From Puccinellia tenuiflora (taxonomy: Eukaryota; Streptophyta; Magnoliopsida; Poales; Poaceae): DNA of 64,000 nt. The notes beneath the pieces are model-generated. The model did no database searches, was not told the origin of the DNA, and worked only from the letters and a program-made list of their open reading frames with translations. Position numbers and translations under genes: made by a program. The number at the start of each line of letters is the position of its first letter. Position 1 is the first letter of the stretch. The stretch is from assembly GCA_012064385.1 (NCBI GenBank), contig QRDG01000137.1, positions 1,451,929 to 1,515,928 on the forward strand, written 5' to 3'. Positions 35,174 through 48,300 of the stretch are shown piece by piece.

Positions 35174-36544
35174 GAAGCTGAGGATAAAATTACAACTGAA
35201 CAGAATGAATTCTTAGATGCTTCTTTCTCTGAACAAGAAATTAAGGATGCAGTCTTTGGCTCTTATGCTGAGGGTGCTCCAGGGCCTGATGGGTTGCCTT
35301 TTCTCTTTTATCAATAGTTTTGGGATTTGATTAAAAATGATCTTTTCCAAGTTATTCGTTGAATGGGGTAAAGGGACCTTGAAGCTATATAGATTAAATT
35401 TTTCCTTGCTTACTCTTTTACCTAAAGAACCTGATGCTGTCAATATTCAAAAGTTCAGACCTATAGCTCTGATCAACTATAGTTTTAAGATTTTCTCCAA
35501 ATGTTCCACCAATAGGCTTGGTCAAATTTGTGAGAGTCTGATTTCTCCTAATCAAACTGCCTTTATTAGAGGGTGTTTCATTTTAGAAAGTGTTGTGGTA
35601 GCTCATGAAATTATTCATGAGTAGCTCGTAGTAATCAATTTGGCTTCATATTCAAATTAGACTATGAGAAAGCCTACGATAGAGTGGATAGATCTTTCCT
35701 GCTTAAGATGTTATCCGCTAGAGGGTTTAGTCCCAAGTTTGTGGAGTTGATTAATTCCCTCTTATAAAATGGGTCTTTTGGTATTAGAATAAATGATATG
35801 AATAGTGGTTTCTTTATAACTAGTAGAGGTGTCAGGCAAGGAGATCCTATTTCTCCCTTGCTTTTCAACTTCACAGCTGATGTCTTTACAAAAATGCTTA
35901 TTAAAGCTGCCAATGGTGGTCTAATTAATGGTTTGTTACATGGGTTTAACAGGACTGGGGTTGTTAGTACGCAGTATGCAGATAACACCTTATTGTTTTT
36001 ACAAAATGACAGATCTTGTGCTCTGAATCTTAAATGGTTGTTGTCTTGTTTTGAACAATTATCTAGGATGAGGATTAATTTCCATAAGTGTGATCTGGTT
36101 GCTATTAATGTTCCTGAGGAGGAAGCTCAGATTTTCTCTCAAATATGAAGTTGTAGATTAGGGAGTTTCCCCGTGAAATATGTGGGGGTGCCCTTACATT
36201 ATAGTAGGCTGAGAAAAGAGGACTTACAACTTGTAGTTGATAAACTTATTAAAAAGGCAGCTGGTTGGAGAGGGAAATTAATGTCCCATGCAGCTAAATT
36301 GGAGTTAGTCAGAAGTGTGTTAGCTAGTATACCTACTTACTTGTTAAGTGTTATTAAATTTCCCAAATGGGCCATAGCCTTAATAAATTCCCAGATGGCT
36401 CACTGTCTATGGGATAACTATGAGGGTCATCATAAATATCACTTAGCTAGTTGGGGCCAGGTGGCTCAGAAGAAGGAAATTGGTGGACTGGGTATACCCA
36501 ATCTAGCTGAGATGAATCTGTGTCTGTTAGCCTCTTGGGTTTAA
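35174..36544 (+). pseudogene. LINE ORF2, reverse transcriptase region
   Basis: RT blocks are readable across several frames and stops: GAPGPDGLPFLFYQ (then a stop), KFRPIALINYSFKIFSK, LISPNQTAFIRGCFI, FKLDYEKAYDRVD, FITSRGVRQGDPISPLLF and the catalytic box QYADNTLLFL. The second Asp of YADD is Asn here, which would abolish activity. C-terminal blocks are VKYVGVPLHYSRL and WGQVAQKKEIGGLGIPN. Confidence 0.88.
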
Positions 36545-37402
36545 AAATATCATTTAGATGGGAATAAGATTTGGAAACAGATTATTGACCACAAGTATGA
36601 TGTCAATTGTCCAAACATTTTCTATTGCTCTGACAACAGAGTTTCTCCTTTTTGGAAAGGGGTCCTTTGGGCTACAAAAGCAGCAAAAATGGGATACTAG
36701 TGGAAAATAGGGAATGGTAGGAAAGTTAAGTTCTGGGAGGATCACTGGTTTGGGGGCTCTAGCCTGGCAATCCAGTACTGGGAGATTTATGTGATAGCAA
36801 ATGAGAAAAACTTATCAGTAGCTGAGGCATGGGATGGTAGTCAACTTAGAATCACGTTTAGAAGGTGCTTTGATGATACGCTGATGATGTTGTGGTATGA
36901 AGTAACCCAGATTTCCAGCTCTCTTCAACTGAACAACGAAGAGGATGCAGTTCTCTAGAAATTTAATTCAAAAGGGGTGTACTCTATTAGTTCCATGTAT
37001 GCTGTTATCAACTTTAAAGGGATTATCCCTACTCATGTTCATGTTGTGTGGAAATCAAAGTGCCCCCAAGGATTCATTTTTTCCCTGTGGCTGGTCTCTC
37101 ACAACAAAATCCTCACTAGAGATAATTTAGCTAAGAGACAAGTCATTGTGGATCAATCTTGTTTGTTTTGCTCTTGCCCTGAATCTGCTAGTCACCTTCT
37201 ATTTGATTGTGTTGTGGCTAGAATGTTATGGGAGGAGGTCAACAGAGTAACAGGTGTACCTGTTTACCCTGGTAGTTATGAAAGAATTGCTAGTCTGTGG
37301 CTTAGTGAGTTAAAGCATGTAGTTGTTAATGTTGTTCACGCAACCGTTATGTGGGTGTTGTGTAAATTTAGAAACGATATGTGCTTTAACAGAGCAGCTT
37401 AG
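36545..37402 (+). pseudogene. LINE ORF2, C-terminal zf-RVT region
   Basis: The segment GVYSISSMYAVINF, VWKSKCPQGFIFSLWLVSHN, DNLAKRQVIVDQSCLFCSC and ESASHLLFDCVVARMLWE matches the zinc-binding zf-RVT region found at the end of plant LINE ORF2. TAG codons at 36957-36959 and elsewhere break the frame. About 540 bp of untranslated sequence with a non-coding GC patch follows before the A tail. Confidence 0.8.
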
Positions 37403-38188
37403 ACTGGTATGCAGGTAATATGGAGGAAATTGGCATTTACACTTTCCCAGTGGACGGTTTTGCTCTCCGGGCCTGCAAAGGATCAATTGATCCAGCTGGT
37501 GGGTGCAGTGGAGCATCTAGCTCGACGCCCTCCTGCCTTGATCTGGCACGATCAAGGGTGAGGGACCCGGTACGCTGTGTTGGCTCGAAGCGTATGAAGA
37601 TGGGATCTCTTTGAAGGCCAAGATGATGACTGGGAGGCCACAACCCAGTTGCTGGCTGCGACTCTTGCACAGGCTACAACTGTGATGATCGAAGACGGTG
37701 ATAACTGGAAGATGTTCCCGAAAGATTGAGAAGTTGACAGCTTAATATCTAGGGGTTGGCTATTATGTTATGTGAAAACTTTAAAACCTGTAAAAGTTTG
37801 GTTGGAGCTTTGTTATACCTAGCTTTAGTAGTTCTGGGCTGGTGGTCAGCCGTGCCCCGAGGGCTTTTGAAAAACTCTGCTATATGACTGGACCAAAGTT
37901 TCGTTTCTATGAAATGGAGCTGGGGCGAGGCCCTTTTCCTCTAAAAAAAACGAGGGGGCACACAAATTTGCACCAACGCCCATAAAAACCAACTAGTCTG
38001 TGATTTCGTAATAAAAAATGATACATGTTTGTTGCAATACAATATTGGAATAAAATCGAGAGAACACAAGCTTGTAGCAAATTGCACAAACAAAAGCAAA
38101 ATTTGGCGTGTGCCTTGACAACAATTCCATACGCGTTTTGTTACAAAATGAATGCATGTATGCAATATTGAAAAATCTTAAAAAAAGA

Positions 38189-38719
38189 GTGAATTCCACT
38201 TTTTACCTCTTAATTATGCATCTATGACACTTATTACCCAACTAGTGTCTAATCGTTTAGATAACCCATTTTAGAAAATTTGGACCCTATTTTCTGACGT
38301 AGGTGTGAGGTGAGGATTGAGCTTAAGAAATACCAAGACAATTGTGCATCTGTGACACTTATTACCCAACTAGTGTCTAATCGTTTAGATAACCCATTTT
38401 AGAAAATTTGGACCCTATTTTCTGACGTAGGTGTGATGTGACGATTGAGCTTAAAAAATACCAAGACAACAACGTGAAACTGAAAAGATGGTGAAGACAG
38501 GTCTAGATGTTATCGTTGACGACATTCTCCGATCTTTGCATATTTTGACGCACCACCTGGACATAACATGCCAGTTTGTTCTGACGAATTATGTAGAATG
38601 TCAAAATGGGGTAAAACCATGTTCAAAATTATATATATGTTGTATTCATGATTTTACATCTCTAAATGGGGTAATAAATGTCACAAATGCACAACTAGGT
38701 AGTAAAAAGTGGAATTCAC
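38189..38719. mobile_element. MULE-like MITE, 531 bp, with about 55-bp terminal inverted repeats
   Basis: The left end GTGAATTCCACTTTTTAC..ATTATGCATCTATGACACTTATTACCC pairs with the inverse of the right end (GGGGTAATAAATGTCACAAATGCAC..AAAAAGTGGAATTCAC). Candidate 9-bp target duplications are AAAAAAAGA (38180-38188) and TAAAAAAGA (38720-38728), 8 of 9 identical. Long TIRs and a 9-bp duplication suggest the Mutator superfamily. It has no coding capacity. Confidence 0.75.
38218..38470 (+). repeat. Tandem duplication of 128 bp inside the MITE
   Basis: The unit starting GCATCTATGACACTTATTAC at 38218 is repeated from 38346 (GCATCTGTGACACTTATTAC) with few differences. It starts within the left inverted repeat, so part of that repeat is doubled. 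Confidence 0.9.
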
Positions 38720-38728
38720 TAAAAAAGA

Positions 38729-40974
38729 ACTTAGTAAAGTGGACCAACTATGTAAAACTTGGAAGTTAGCCTAAAAATGGGCCAGATCACAGTTGGACCC
38801 AAACAAAATCGAGCGAGTCCGAAATTACTAACAAGCATGCTCGCACGAGGAGAGCAACCTATGCTAGCGCTACGTAGGCCCCCCTAGAATAAGTGTTTCC
38901 TAAGTTTTTGGACTGGTTTCCATTTGGTTTGTACTAGACCGGTTCGGGAAGGGCACGTTTGAAAAATAATTTCAGTTTGGTTTGCACTAAAGGAAAACAT
39001 GGACTGGACTAGACTGGTTTGGTCTGTAAATTTTTTAGCAGAGATTGTTGGAAACTATGGGTCCATGTGTTGGTCTGGTGCTGATTCTACTTAGGTATCA
39101 ATGTACTCCCTGCATTCCATAATGTAAGACGTTTTAGCAAGCTAAAGTAGTAGACCTCCTACATTGGAATGGAGGAAGTAGTAGCATATTAGCGTTGAAG
39201 GAGAAAAGGGTGAATGGAGTAAGAAACTCAAGGATGACACATGTCGTTGCCTCTTGTGCGAGCTTCGCCGCCGTCGCCGGCCCTCTGCCACTCCAGCCCC
39301 CGAGTCAACGACCATAACTTGGTCATCATGCTCCGCTCTTCCCGCTAGCCATGGATTAGCTTCGACGATCGAGTGACCACATGGGCCTCAAGTTCTCCAT
39401 AATAGTTGCAAGGGATACCGTACGTCGTCATCGGCCGTAGCTCTCGTCGGCATTTCCATTCCTCCCGCTAATGTTGGATTCGAGCCCCTCCCCCCTTCAT
39501 CGCTATGTTTCAGTTGTCTCCGTTGATGCCGGCTTTGACTCGACGCCACCTACCGCCACTTATGACGAGCTCTCTCTATCATGGTCTTCGACTCAAGTAT
39601 TCTCTCCATCTCTCCTACATAATTAGTCTCATTGAATTGTCCACGTTAACAGCCAGCACACGCCTAGGCCCATGGTTAAAAGCTAATGAGCACAACTAGC
39701 TAGCAGTTTGAAACAATTTGAAACTATGGGATTCAACCTGTAATTGGTAAATAGTTTAGATGGGGTTGGGTGCTAAATTGTTCTGGTTTTGTTTGGTTCG
39801 GATCCTAGTGCATAACATTTAATTTTGTTTGGATTCGTTAAAGGAGATCATCTCTAACAATCTCTTGAATACCCCAGCATTTATAATTCCGGATGATATG
39901 TCGTGAACAGAAATTGCATATCGGCTCGGCTCTAATTTTATTTTATACGAGTACCCCAAATTGGCCCGCAATCCCGTAATATAAATGGGATGGGGGCTGT
40001 TTTAGAGTTCCATTCATCAATCTTCTCCACTCCTTCCCCGCATCTCCACCTGCTCCAGCCCACCTCCGCCGCATTCCATAGTCCTCTTAAAGGCCAGATC
40101 TATGACCTTCGACCCCGGCTGTGGCCACGGTGGCTATCGGGCTCCTCTACGTGGCCGTGGAGGATTCTCCGCTCCTTCACGCGGTCATGGGGGTTTCACC
40201 GGTCTCGGCTCCAACGAGGACGAGTAACGCATCAACCACCACTCGGAGGGTGCCCGCAAGCGCGGTATGCTCCGTTGTCATCGTTTGCTATGTATAATTA
40301 TGGTGTTTTTCTATTTATAAGTATGGTGTTTGCTACTATGTTTAGTATGATCGAGATGAACTAGTTTCTGATCTCGTAGTGTTTTATAAAAAAATTCTAG
40401 TACACAATTTAGATATCTGCGCTGGCCGATACTTTTCCATATATACCTTATATCCAGATATATATGGGTACTATATACACGTCTTAAGATTTGAAGTATT
40501 ACGAGATCTGCTAGAGATGATGTTAGACCACCGTGTGTTCGGTTCAAAGAAAGAATTGAACCAATGCATTCTTGCTAGAGTCGGTTGGAACGGAGGACAT
40601 GGGACCCGGCTATTGTATTTCTCCTAATTTATTGATTGTGTCAGCAACAAAGCTGTACTTAAAAGTTAGAAGCGAAACAACTTCATGCCTCGCTTTTTTA
40701 CCTTCTACCCCTCTTGTCGATCCTCTCGTCCATCTTTCGTATCCTCTTGGTGGTTGACGTAGGGCTTGTATCTAAATACACATAGTGTATCACAATGAAG
40801 TAGCAATCCATCCAATGTGGTGTTTAAATCATACATCGAGAGGGGCGAATTCACATTCTCTTAGAGTGCTTTGGCTTGTGCTCGAGTGACTGGTTCTCGT
40901 GGGGAACTTGTAGGCCTTGATGTGGAGATGTCCATTGGAAGTCTGACATCAGCTCTACTATAAAAAGAAAGAAA
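38729..40974. other. Intergenic stretch without a gene
   Basis: I see no supportable gene. A Stowaway-like fragment (TACTCCCTGCATTCCATAAT at about 39104 to GGAATGGAGGAAGTAG at about 39165-39180) shows inverted ends and the grass Stowaway consensus. Blocks at 39240-39350 and 40060-40260 are GC-rich and look like decayed retroposon leader. The remainder is AT-rich and featureless to me. Confidence 0.45.
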
Positions 40975-42057
40975 AAGTATATAAATCACCCCCATATCCC
41001 CATTGACGGATACATAACCCCCTCAAATAAAAAATGTCTTCATTTCGAACCTCAAATTAATAAAACCGGGTTAATGACCCCCATAGTGGTTTCTGTCACA
41101 TCCAGGACGGTTTTGTCCCCTAATGCTGATTAGGCACGGACTTGGAGCCTAGTTGTAATTGTGGGTCACAGTTGTCAGTAAGCTTGCCAATGTTCCTCCT
41201 CGGCGCATTTTAACTTCTTCAGTACAAACCAAACACATACACATCCAACATTTTGTTCTCATACAAGTTGTCTTTAAGCTTCTGATTGTCTATCTTCAAC
41301 CTTTCTTTCAGTACATTGATAACATCGCACAAATCACCAAGAAAAGTTACAGAATGGAGTGTTCGGTTTGTCATACCGCTAAAAAAACCATCGTCTAAAC
41401 CCTAAGATTAGTGTACCAACAAAATCCTTAGTCATCAACAAGATTTTGCAAAAAATATCAAAACCGATGATTTGAGAAACAAAAAATTACCAGGAATGTC
41501 TGCATCTGTAGTACATCTGTCCTGGTTTTCTAGGATCCAAAAGATCCATCGTGGCGTTTTTTTCCACAACCGCATCACTTCGAGGGCTCTTAATCCACCG
41601 ACCCCTCTCAATAAGCTACAACCGGCTCCGTCATCTCTCTATGCCCCATGATGCTTGACTCGTGTATGAACTACCCGATGACGTTCCCCTGAGTGCCATT
41701 GATTCCGCTCGTCTACGTGCCCTAGTTCTACCATGGTTTCGCGACAAATTGAGAGGAGGATTGGGGATTATAGGGTTCTACGACGATTGGGGATTCACAC
41801 TCGGAGGAAAAAGGGGGCAATTGAGAAACTAACTGACAATTGGGCTCCCATACTGACTACTTGGACCCAAGAATATACAAAGCTCCAAGTCAGCGTCTAA
41901 TTAGCATCAAGGAGGGGATAAAACCGCTTTGGATGTGACTGAAACCATTGTAGGGGGTTATTTACCTGGTTTAGTTAATCTGAGGGTTGAAATCCCACCA
42001 TTTTCGAGTTGAGCGGTATATGTGTGTCAGGTAGGATTTGGGGTGACTTCTATACTT
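40975..42057. mobile_element. Non-autonomous transposon with about 190-bp terminal inverted repeats, upstream of PHYLLO
   Basis: The left arm (AAGTATATAAATCACCCCC ... AATAAAACCGGGTTAATGACC ... GTTTCTGTCACATCCAGGAC ... GACTTGGAGC, 40975-41152) is imperfectly repeated in inverse orientation at 41885-42057 (GCTCCAAGTCAGCG ... GGATGTGACTGAAACC ... GGGGTGACTTCTATACTT). Such long arms fit Mutator-like elements. The internal 730 bp has no transposase. I could not identify a clean target duplication. Confidence 0.7.
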
Positions 42058-42308
42058 ATTTGTTATAAGGGAACTTATACATTTTTTCCATCAGCGATAC
42101 TTTTTGTAAGAGAAAAATCGGTGACACTATGGATCGGAGGGAGTAAAAGCAATAGCGATCCATCAACCGTTCAGTCCAGCCCATTACACATAGCCCATCA
42201 AACGAGAGTGGGCAACCTTTATCCCCTTCTCTAAACCCCAGACCCTATTCCCACTCCGAGTCTCCGACTGCCACGCGACGGCCACTCGCTTTTCTCCTCG
42301 TCGCCGAA
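42058..42308 (+). promoter_or_regulatory. Proximal promoter and 5' UTR of PHYLLO
   Basis: Only about 250 bp separate the long-TIR element from the PHYLLO start codon. A Stowaway-like end GGATCGGAGGGAGTA lies at about 42132-42146. From 42230 the sequence becomes C-rich and GC-rich, like a 5' UTR. No certain TATA box is seen. Confidence 0.4.
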
Positions 42309-45300
42309 ATGCTCGCCGTCTCCACCTCTCCCCGGACCCCCCTCCCCTTCCTCCCCGTCCTGACCCCCCGCCCTCCTCTCATCTCCCCTCTCCGCCGCCG
42401 CTTTCTCTACAGACACCGCGTGCGCCGCCAATGCCGCGGCGGCGGTGGCCTACCACTCCACCTCCTCCACGCCGTCGCTGGTCGGCGCACGGGCATCGTG
42501 ATCGACGTCGACGAGGTCGAAGACATTGGAGACAGGGAACTCCCCGTAGATCTATCCTTCACGCGGAGGCTCCCGCCGGTGCTCACCCTTGTGGACGGCA
42601 TTGCAGCGCTGCGGCGGGCCACCGAGGAGGTGAAGGCCTGCCCACCCGCCGCCGGGAGCGGTGTGATCCGGTTCGAGGTCAGTGAGCGCAACTTTATGCG
42701 GATGAAACAAAGGATTCCTATGCGTGGTCGCTACGTGCTGCGTTTTTCTGAATTTAGCTTATTCGGTCAAGAGCGGCGCTGCATTTCGTTTGATGATGAT
42801 AATGTTTCGGAGGGTGCAACAGAGGGGCCAGCGTGACATTCTCCTTAGCTACATTTACCAAAATTTAGAATCTGATCAATTTGCTTTCAACTCCGCGATA
42901 CCGCGGAGGATGATTAATTCAATACACGATGGTGCAGGTACTTGTTCCACCCAGTACGAAGGCACTCAAATGGTTGTGCTCTCAGTTTAGAGGATCATCA
43001 TTGTTCCCTCAGTTCTATCTATCAAGAAAGCTAAGCTCCGATCCATCAATTGAGCTGGAAATATCTGGTGTTGGTTCTGCACTTTGCTTGCATGGTTCCT
43101 CAAAAGCAAAGAATGGCTGCGATTTGATATCAAGGTCTCTCTCTGTCTGTATGTGTGCGTGCACACATGCATGCTGGCTTGCACGAAGTATTTGACACAT
43201 TTGTAAACCAGATTATTCCTTTTTGTCCCTACAGATATATTTCATTTGATTCAGAGTCCATAGGAGCTTATGGAGCTGTAGGCATGAAGTGTGACAAGGA
43301 ATTGCTGTCAATAGAGGAAAATGCTGGTTCATTTTACTTGTTTATTCCTCAGGTAGTAATCTTCACTTTTCCGTGGCATGCACTCTAGTTACCAGAATTT
43401 TTATAAGCTTGGGGTAAGATAAACAATTCATGTATAAGCAATTTCAAATTCAGCAGGAGCACCCTAGATTCACAAGTTATGTGACATTAAATGTGTTAAT
43501 TTTGTGATATTACTTGATCTCCGTGATTAAAAGGTAGATGCTATCGTACACTCAAACACCTGAGTGCGCACCTCTAAAATCAAGCCTAAAACAGACTCTG
43601 ATCAGGATAATCCGTGGTCCCACGAAGTTCTGGACACCATGTATTTATAGTACACACGAAGTGTTAAAAGTGGAAACCATTCCAAATGCAGAACATGTAA
43701 AAGCTACTGAATAGTTTCCTTGCGTATTTACTTTCCGCAGACAATCCGTAAGAAGGCTCTGGCAATTTACAGAACTGTTTTTTGGTTACTGTTTGCAGGC
43801 ATCGTGTAGACATTTGATCTTGTAGCATACGTGATGCTCAGTAACATTGAATTTACAGGTTGAGTTGATTGAATTTGATGGCTATTCCGTGCTATCATCA
43901 ACTATGGTTTGGGATCATTTTGTATCTCATACATTTGAGGATTCAGTTTGTTTTTCTGAATCTTGTTTCAATCAGGTATGTGGAACCACTTACATTAGTT
44001 ACAGATCTTTTTGAGTTGCTTAATGTTTTCTTAAAATCATAGTGTTTGCATATCTTCTTTGCCACTTACTATTGTCTTTTTTGTGCACCTTTACCTTAAA
44101 GGTATGTGGTAGCTACGATTCTACAGCTAGCATCTGTTATGAAGGCATGATGACAAGTTACATTGGAGAATCATATTTGTTAGAGACTGGGAATGCTCAG
44201 TTGGTAAATAGTTCTGCATATCTTAGCTACTTTGGTGACAGTATTTATCTTAAGTACACACTCTTCCCGTATTTATCTCTCATGTTAAATCCTTCTGTCA
44301 TGATGCCACAATTCTGCGAAATCTTCTTACTATCACCGTTCATATTTTTACTATTCCGATGTGATCATTCCTTCATCCTAATTAGTTTGTGGGATTTTGA
44401 GACTAAAAGCTGACCTGGCTAAGCTCCTTTTAGACTTTGTCTAGACTCTCTCCCCTGACTTGCCCCCTGTACAGCATATCTGTATTTTTCCTACCTTTTT
44501 CTACATCCCCCCTGTCCCCTTTCTCTCTCTTTGAAAGTATTTTGCTATCAAGAAAATCTACAGTTGGGACAACTCCCCCCCCCCCCCCCCCCCCCACCCC
44601 TGCAGTTTTCAGCTAAAAATGGGTTTTGAGACTGAAATAGAATTTAGCTTTTCAATTGGAGGATGAGAAGGTCAGGGTTTTACGAACTTGTTACTGTTAT
44701 GACAAGTACCTACGTTATTGGTTCAAGTTTGCAGTAACTGGTGAAAGGGGATCAGTATAGTCGACTAGGGGGGGGGGGGGGGGGGTGAATAGGCTACGAA
44801 CAATTGGTATTTTTCTTTTCAATTTAAGGGATACAACAGAATAAAGGTTGTCTAGATATTAAACTAGGTGAACAACCTATGTGGCAAGATACAAGATACA
44901 GAATTAATGAAAGCAGCAAGCAAAGTTAAGAGATAACTGCAATGGTGAAGATGGGGATGTAATCCCCGAAATCTTCCCAATGGAGAAACGTTCGTTGGAG
45001 TTGGAGAGGTGTGGCGCCACAAAGGCTCACCCTATTCTCCTTGAGCTCTTTCACAAAGGAACAGACTCAATCCACTAAGCGGAGCACTTGAAGGCAGCAA
45101 CCGGCTATCTCCACAACTTAATTGGAGGCTCCCAGCGACACCACGAAGCTTCAGACACCAAGATTGAGCTTCCACGGTGACTTCTTTGGGTAGTGGACCA
45201 GTACTGCCACCGGTAGTACCCACTACCGCTCCTGGGAAGGAGGCGGCACTGCACGATACTACCGATCCAGGGAGGGGCGCAATACAGCTTCTAGGGGAGC

Positions 45301-48300
45301 GGTACTACCGGGCCTGGGGTAGTCCAGTAATTAGCTATGACCAATGCAAGTAAAATGTGGAGTGATACTACCGATCTAGGGAGGTGATCTCTCTCTCTGT
45401 CTGTCACATGGGAAGGCTTTGGGGGTGCATTTTTGGTTTGTGTACTTGTAAATGAATCCACCCATACCTTTCGGAAAGATCCCCTCTTGATAGTAAGGGG
45501 TTCCTACGACTTGAATAAAAGAAGAACGCCGGAAACTCCGTCTCCTCGTGTATTCTTTTTAAGGGGCATCGAATCGTCTTGTGTCATCTTCAAATGTACC
45601 TATATATCTCAGATATACGATTAGTCCGCTAATTGCGTTGTCATCTACACCAAAACCACTTAGGGGGCAAAATGCTTTTTCAACTGGTCCTTCTTTATCT
45701 CAAGCCATATGTTTCATCGATTCTTTGAAACAAATGATCAAAAGTGCCTTGAACCATTAAAAAAATGAAACTTCTACATTTTAAAGAAATAGATAAATTG
45801 TCTTGCCTCCGGTAATTAGCCATGACCAATGCAAGAGATTAGTTGCTCGTGTCCTATGCAAAGTGTTGGCTATTCATTTTGAACCAGTTTGAAATGTGGA
45901 ATTCTATGCTAGTGTGCCCAAAGACAACCAGTGCAATGGTTAATGTATTCCAACCATACTTTGATATTCCTATCGTCATCTAGCATCTGAGTGCTAAATT
46001 TGAGTTTTATTTGATCCACCTTCCCAGGTATACTTGGATGCCGAAGTTCTTGCCAAAGTAGATGCCACAACTAGCATGCAAAAGGTATCCTCTTAACCTG
46101 GGTAAGTTTCTTGAAGCTAACTATTTTTGCTTTTGTTTAAAGTAAGTGTTGCGCTTTTTGTAAAAGATTATTTTACTTCTTTCTTTTTGGCTTGTGGACA
46201 TTGTCCTTTTTATGCCGGAAAGCACATCTCCCAATTTTGCAATATTAATTCAGGACTAGGTTTTGGTCCTTAGACTATGATATGCTTCTAAAATAAGCTT
46301 TCGGTTAACAAACACGTCAGATTTAGAGTTTATGGTCATTGAGGTGGAACCATTTTATAACTTGGCAGTTGGCACACTGTCATTATCTCCAGACGCTTGT
46401 TGAGACATATTCCTGTAATTGTAGATCAAAAAGGTAAAATTGACTTAGGGCAGTCTTGCCGACGACTTGGGACGTGCACTAATTTTTCCCTGCTTGTAGC
46501 TTGCCTCCTAGGAGGAATGTAACCATAACTCTACCTTTCAATGAAATGAAACGCAGAAGTCTTTTGCATTTTCTCCGAAAAAAGGTAAAATTGACAAGCT
46601 TACAGCTAACAATGGACCTTACGCAAATTAAGGGGCAAACATACTTTCTGAATCTATTTACCTTCCTTTTGAACTCCTTGGTAATCTATATTCTCTGTTA
46701 AGAGTACCTCTGAATTATATCTTTGACCAGATGTTGCATTTGGTTCTTTGTAGGAGCAATTTCTGATGTCCAAGCAGTCATTTATTCGCTTTTCGCCAGA
46801 GTTGTTATTTTCTGCAAACATGGTACCATTCTACCTGAGTCTCTTTTGCCATAAACTACCAATGAATTATTATTTGAAAATATAGCCTTGGGACACTAAG
46901 ATTTTTGCAGCACTTCCCAGTTTTGAAAAATAGCATAAATCATAAGCATGATATAGAATAATTAGATATTTAAATATTGGACATTTATCTTACAGAAGTT
47001 CGCATGTCTTAAGCTCTCTTTAACTAACAGTACAATATCTCTGTTGTGTCCTGTAGGACCTATGCTCACAAAGCAACAAAACAGAAACTTTTATTAAGAG
47101 CTGCTCTAACATTAATTCAGCATGGGCATCCCTTATAGTTGAAGAATGCGTCAGGCTTGGTTTCACGGTAATCTACTATTCTTAACCAAATAAATAGTTT
47201 TATCATGTCTACCATGCCTCTTATATGCTTTGCTTTAGTACTTCTGTATAGCTCCAGGGTCAAGGTCGTCCCCACTTGCACTTTCTGCCACAGGCCATCC
47301 TTTGACAACTTGCATATCATGTTATGATGAACGCTCACTTGGATTTCATGCTGTTGGCTATGGGAGAGGTTCTAGAAAGCCTGCAATAGTAATTACATCA
47401 TCAGGAACTGCTGTATCAAATCTTTTTCCTTCGGTGAGTGGCATATTTCTTTTTTCTTAATTTCCTTTCTTATTGCGCTCCTGCCAGATCTCACAAGCCT
47501 TGTGGCTAGAATTGCTTATCTATGAGCTTAGGAAGGAATAAAATATGGTGTGCTAATACACTTGGACATGTAGTGCTGCATGTTTCAAAGAGAGAAAAAA
47601 TGTCTGTAATATACTAATATTCAGTCAAGTTTTGCATGTAGGTGGTGGAGGCAAGTCAAGATTTCATACCAGTTGTGTTACTAACAGCTGACCGTCCTCC
47701 TGAGCTGCATGATGCTGGAGCCAACCAAGCGATTAATCAGGTTCTTAGGGCTGAAATAAATTCTAAATACAAGTGATTGACACCAGCTGTTTCTGTTCTG
47801 TAAATGCTTAGCTGTAACACGGTTACTTTGGAACTTGGGTACCTTTTGATAGCCGTAAATTATCTGATTTTTTTTCAAGCACGGAATCACAGTATTACAA
47901 TTAAATGTATTTTACATGAGGACTATCAGGACTTAAGTTCTAGCCACAGGGCTCATTTTATCCTACACAGTAAAACCCTATGTAACCCGCACATACAGTG
48001 AGTAATTGGACTCTTGGAGTGATTAGGACTGCCGCTGGAGTTACACACTTTATCTATCTTTCTCTTTGATTTGCTTCGTGCCATCCTGTTTGCACACAAG
48101 TTGTGTTAGGGTTCTACTTCTACCCGTTACTTATTCTTGTGGACAACCCATCTCAACTTTCCTTCATCCATTTTGCAGGTCAATCATTTTGGTAACTATG
48201 TAAGATATTTTTTTAATCTCCCTCCACCTGGTGATCAGATGTATGCAAGAATGGTTCTTACAACAGTTGATTCAGCAGCCTACAATGCAATGCAAACACC

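Larger units (their letters stand above)
33480..37950 (+). mobile_element. Degenerate L1-type LINE, 5'-truncated
   Basis: It contains an ORF1 remnant, endonuclease, reverse transcriptase and a zf-RVT region in order, then a 3' end with GAGGCCCTTTTCCTCTAAAAAAAA (tail at 37943-37950). Several stops and frameshifts break ORF2. I found no convincing target-site duplication, and the 5' border near 33480 is approximate. Confidence 0.8.
42309..46822 (+). other. PHYLLO exons 1-7: transit peptide and truncated MenF-like module (about residues 1-343)
   Basis: Exon 1 carries the transit peptide and a segment ending GSGVIRFE; exon 2 continues VLVPPSTKALKWLCSQ, which is typical of the PHYLLO N-terminus. 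Plant PHYLLO keeps only the N-terminal part of isochorismate synthase. The chorismate-binding half is known to be missing and supplied by separate ICS genes. I see no chorismate-binding motif in exons 1-7, consistent with this. Confidence 0.85.

Noticed and set aside
37420..37614. Short ORF after the LINE zf-RVT region
   Set aside because: It lies in the LINE 3' untranslated part with no motif and a poor start context.
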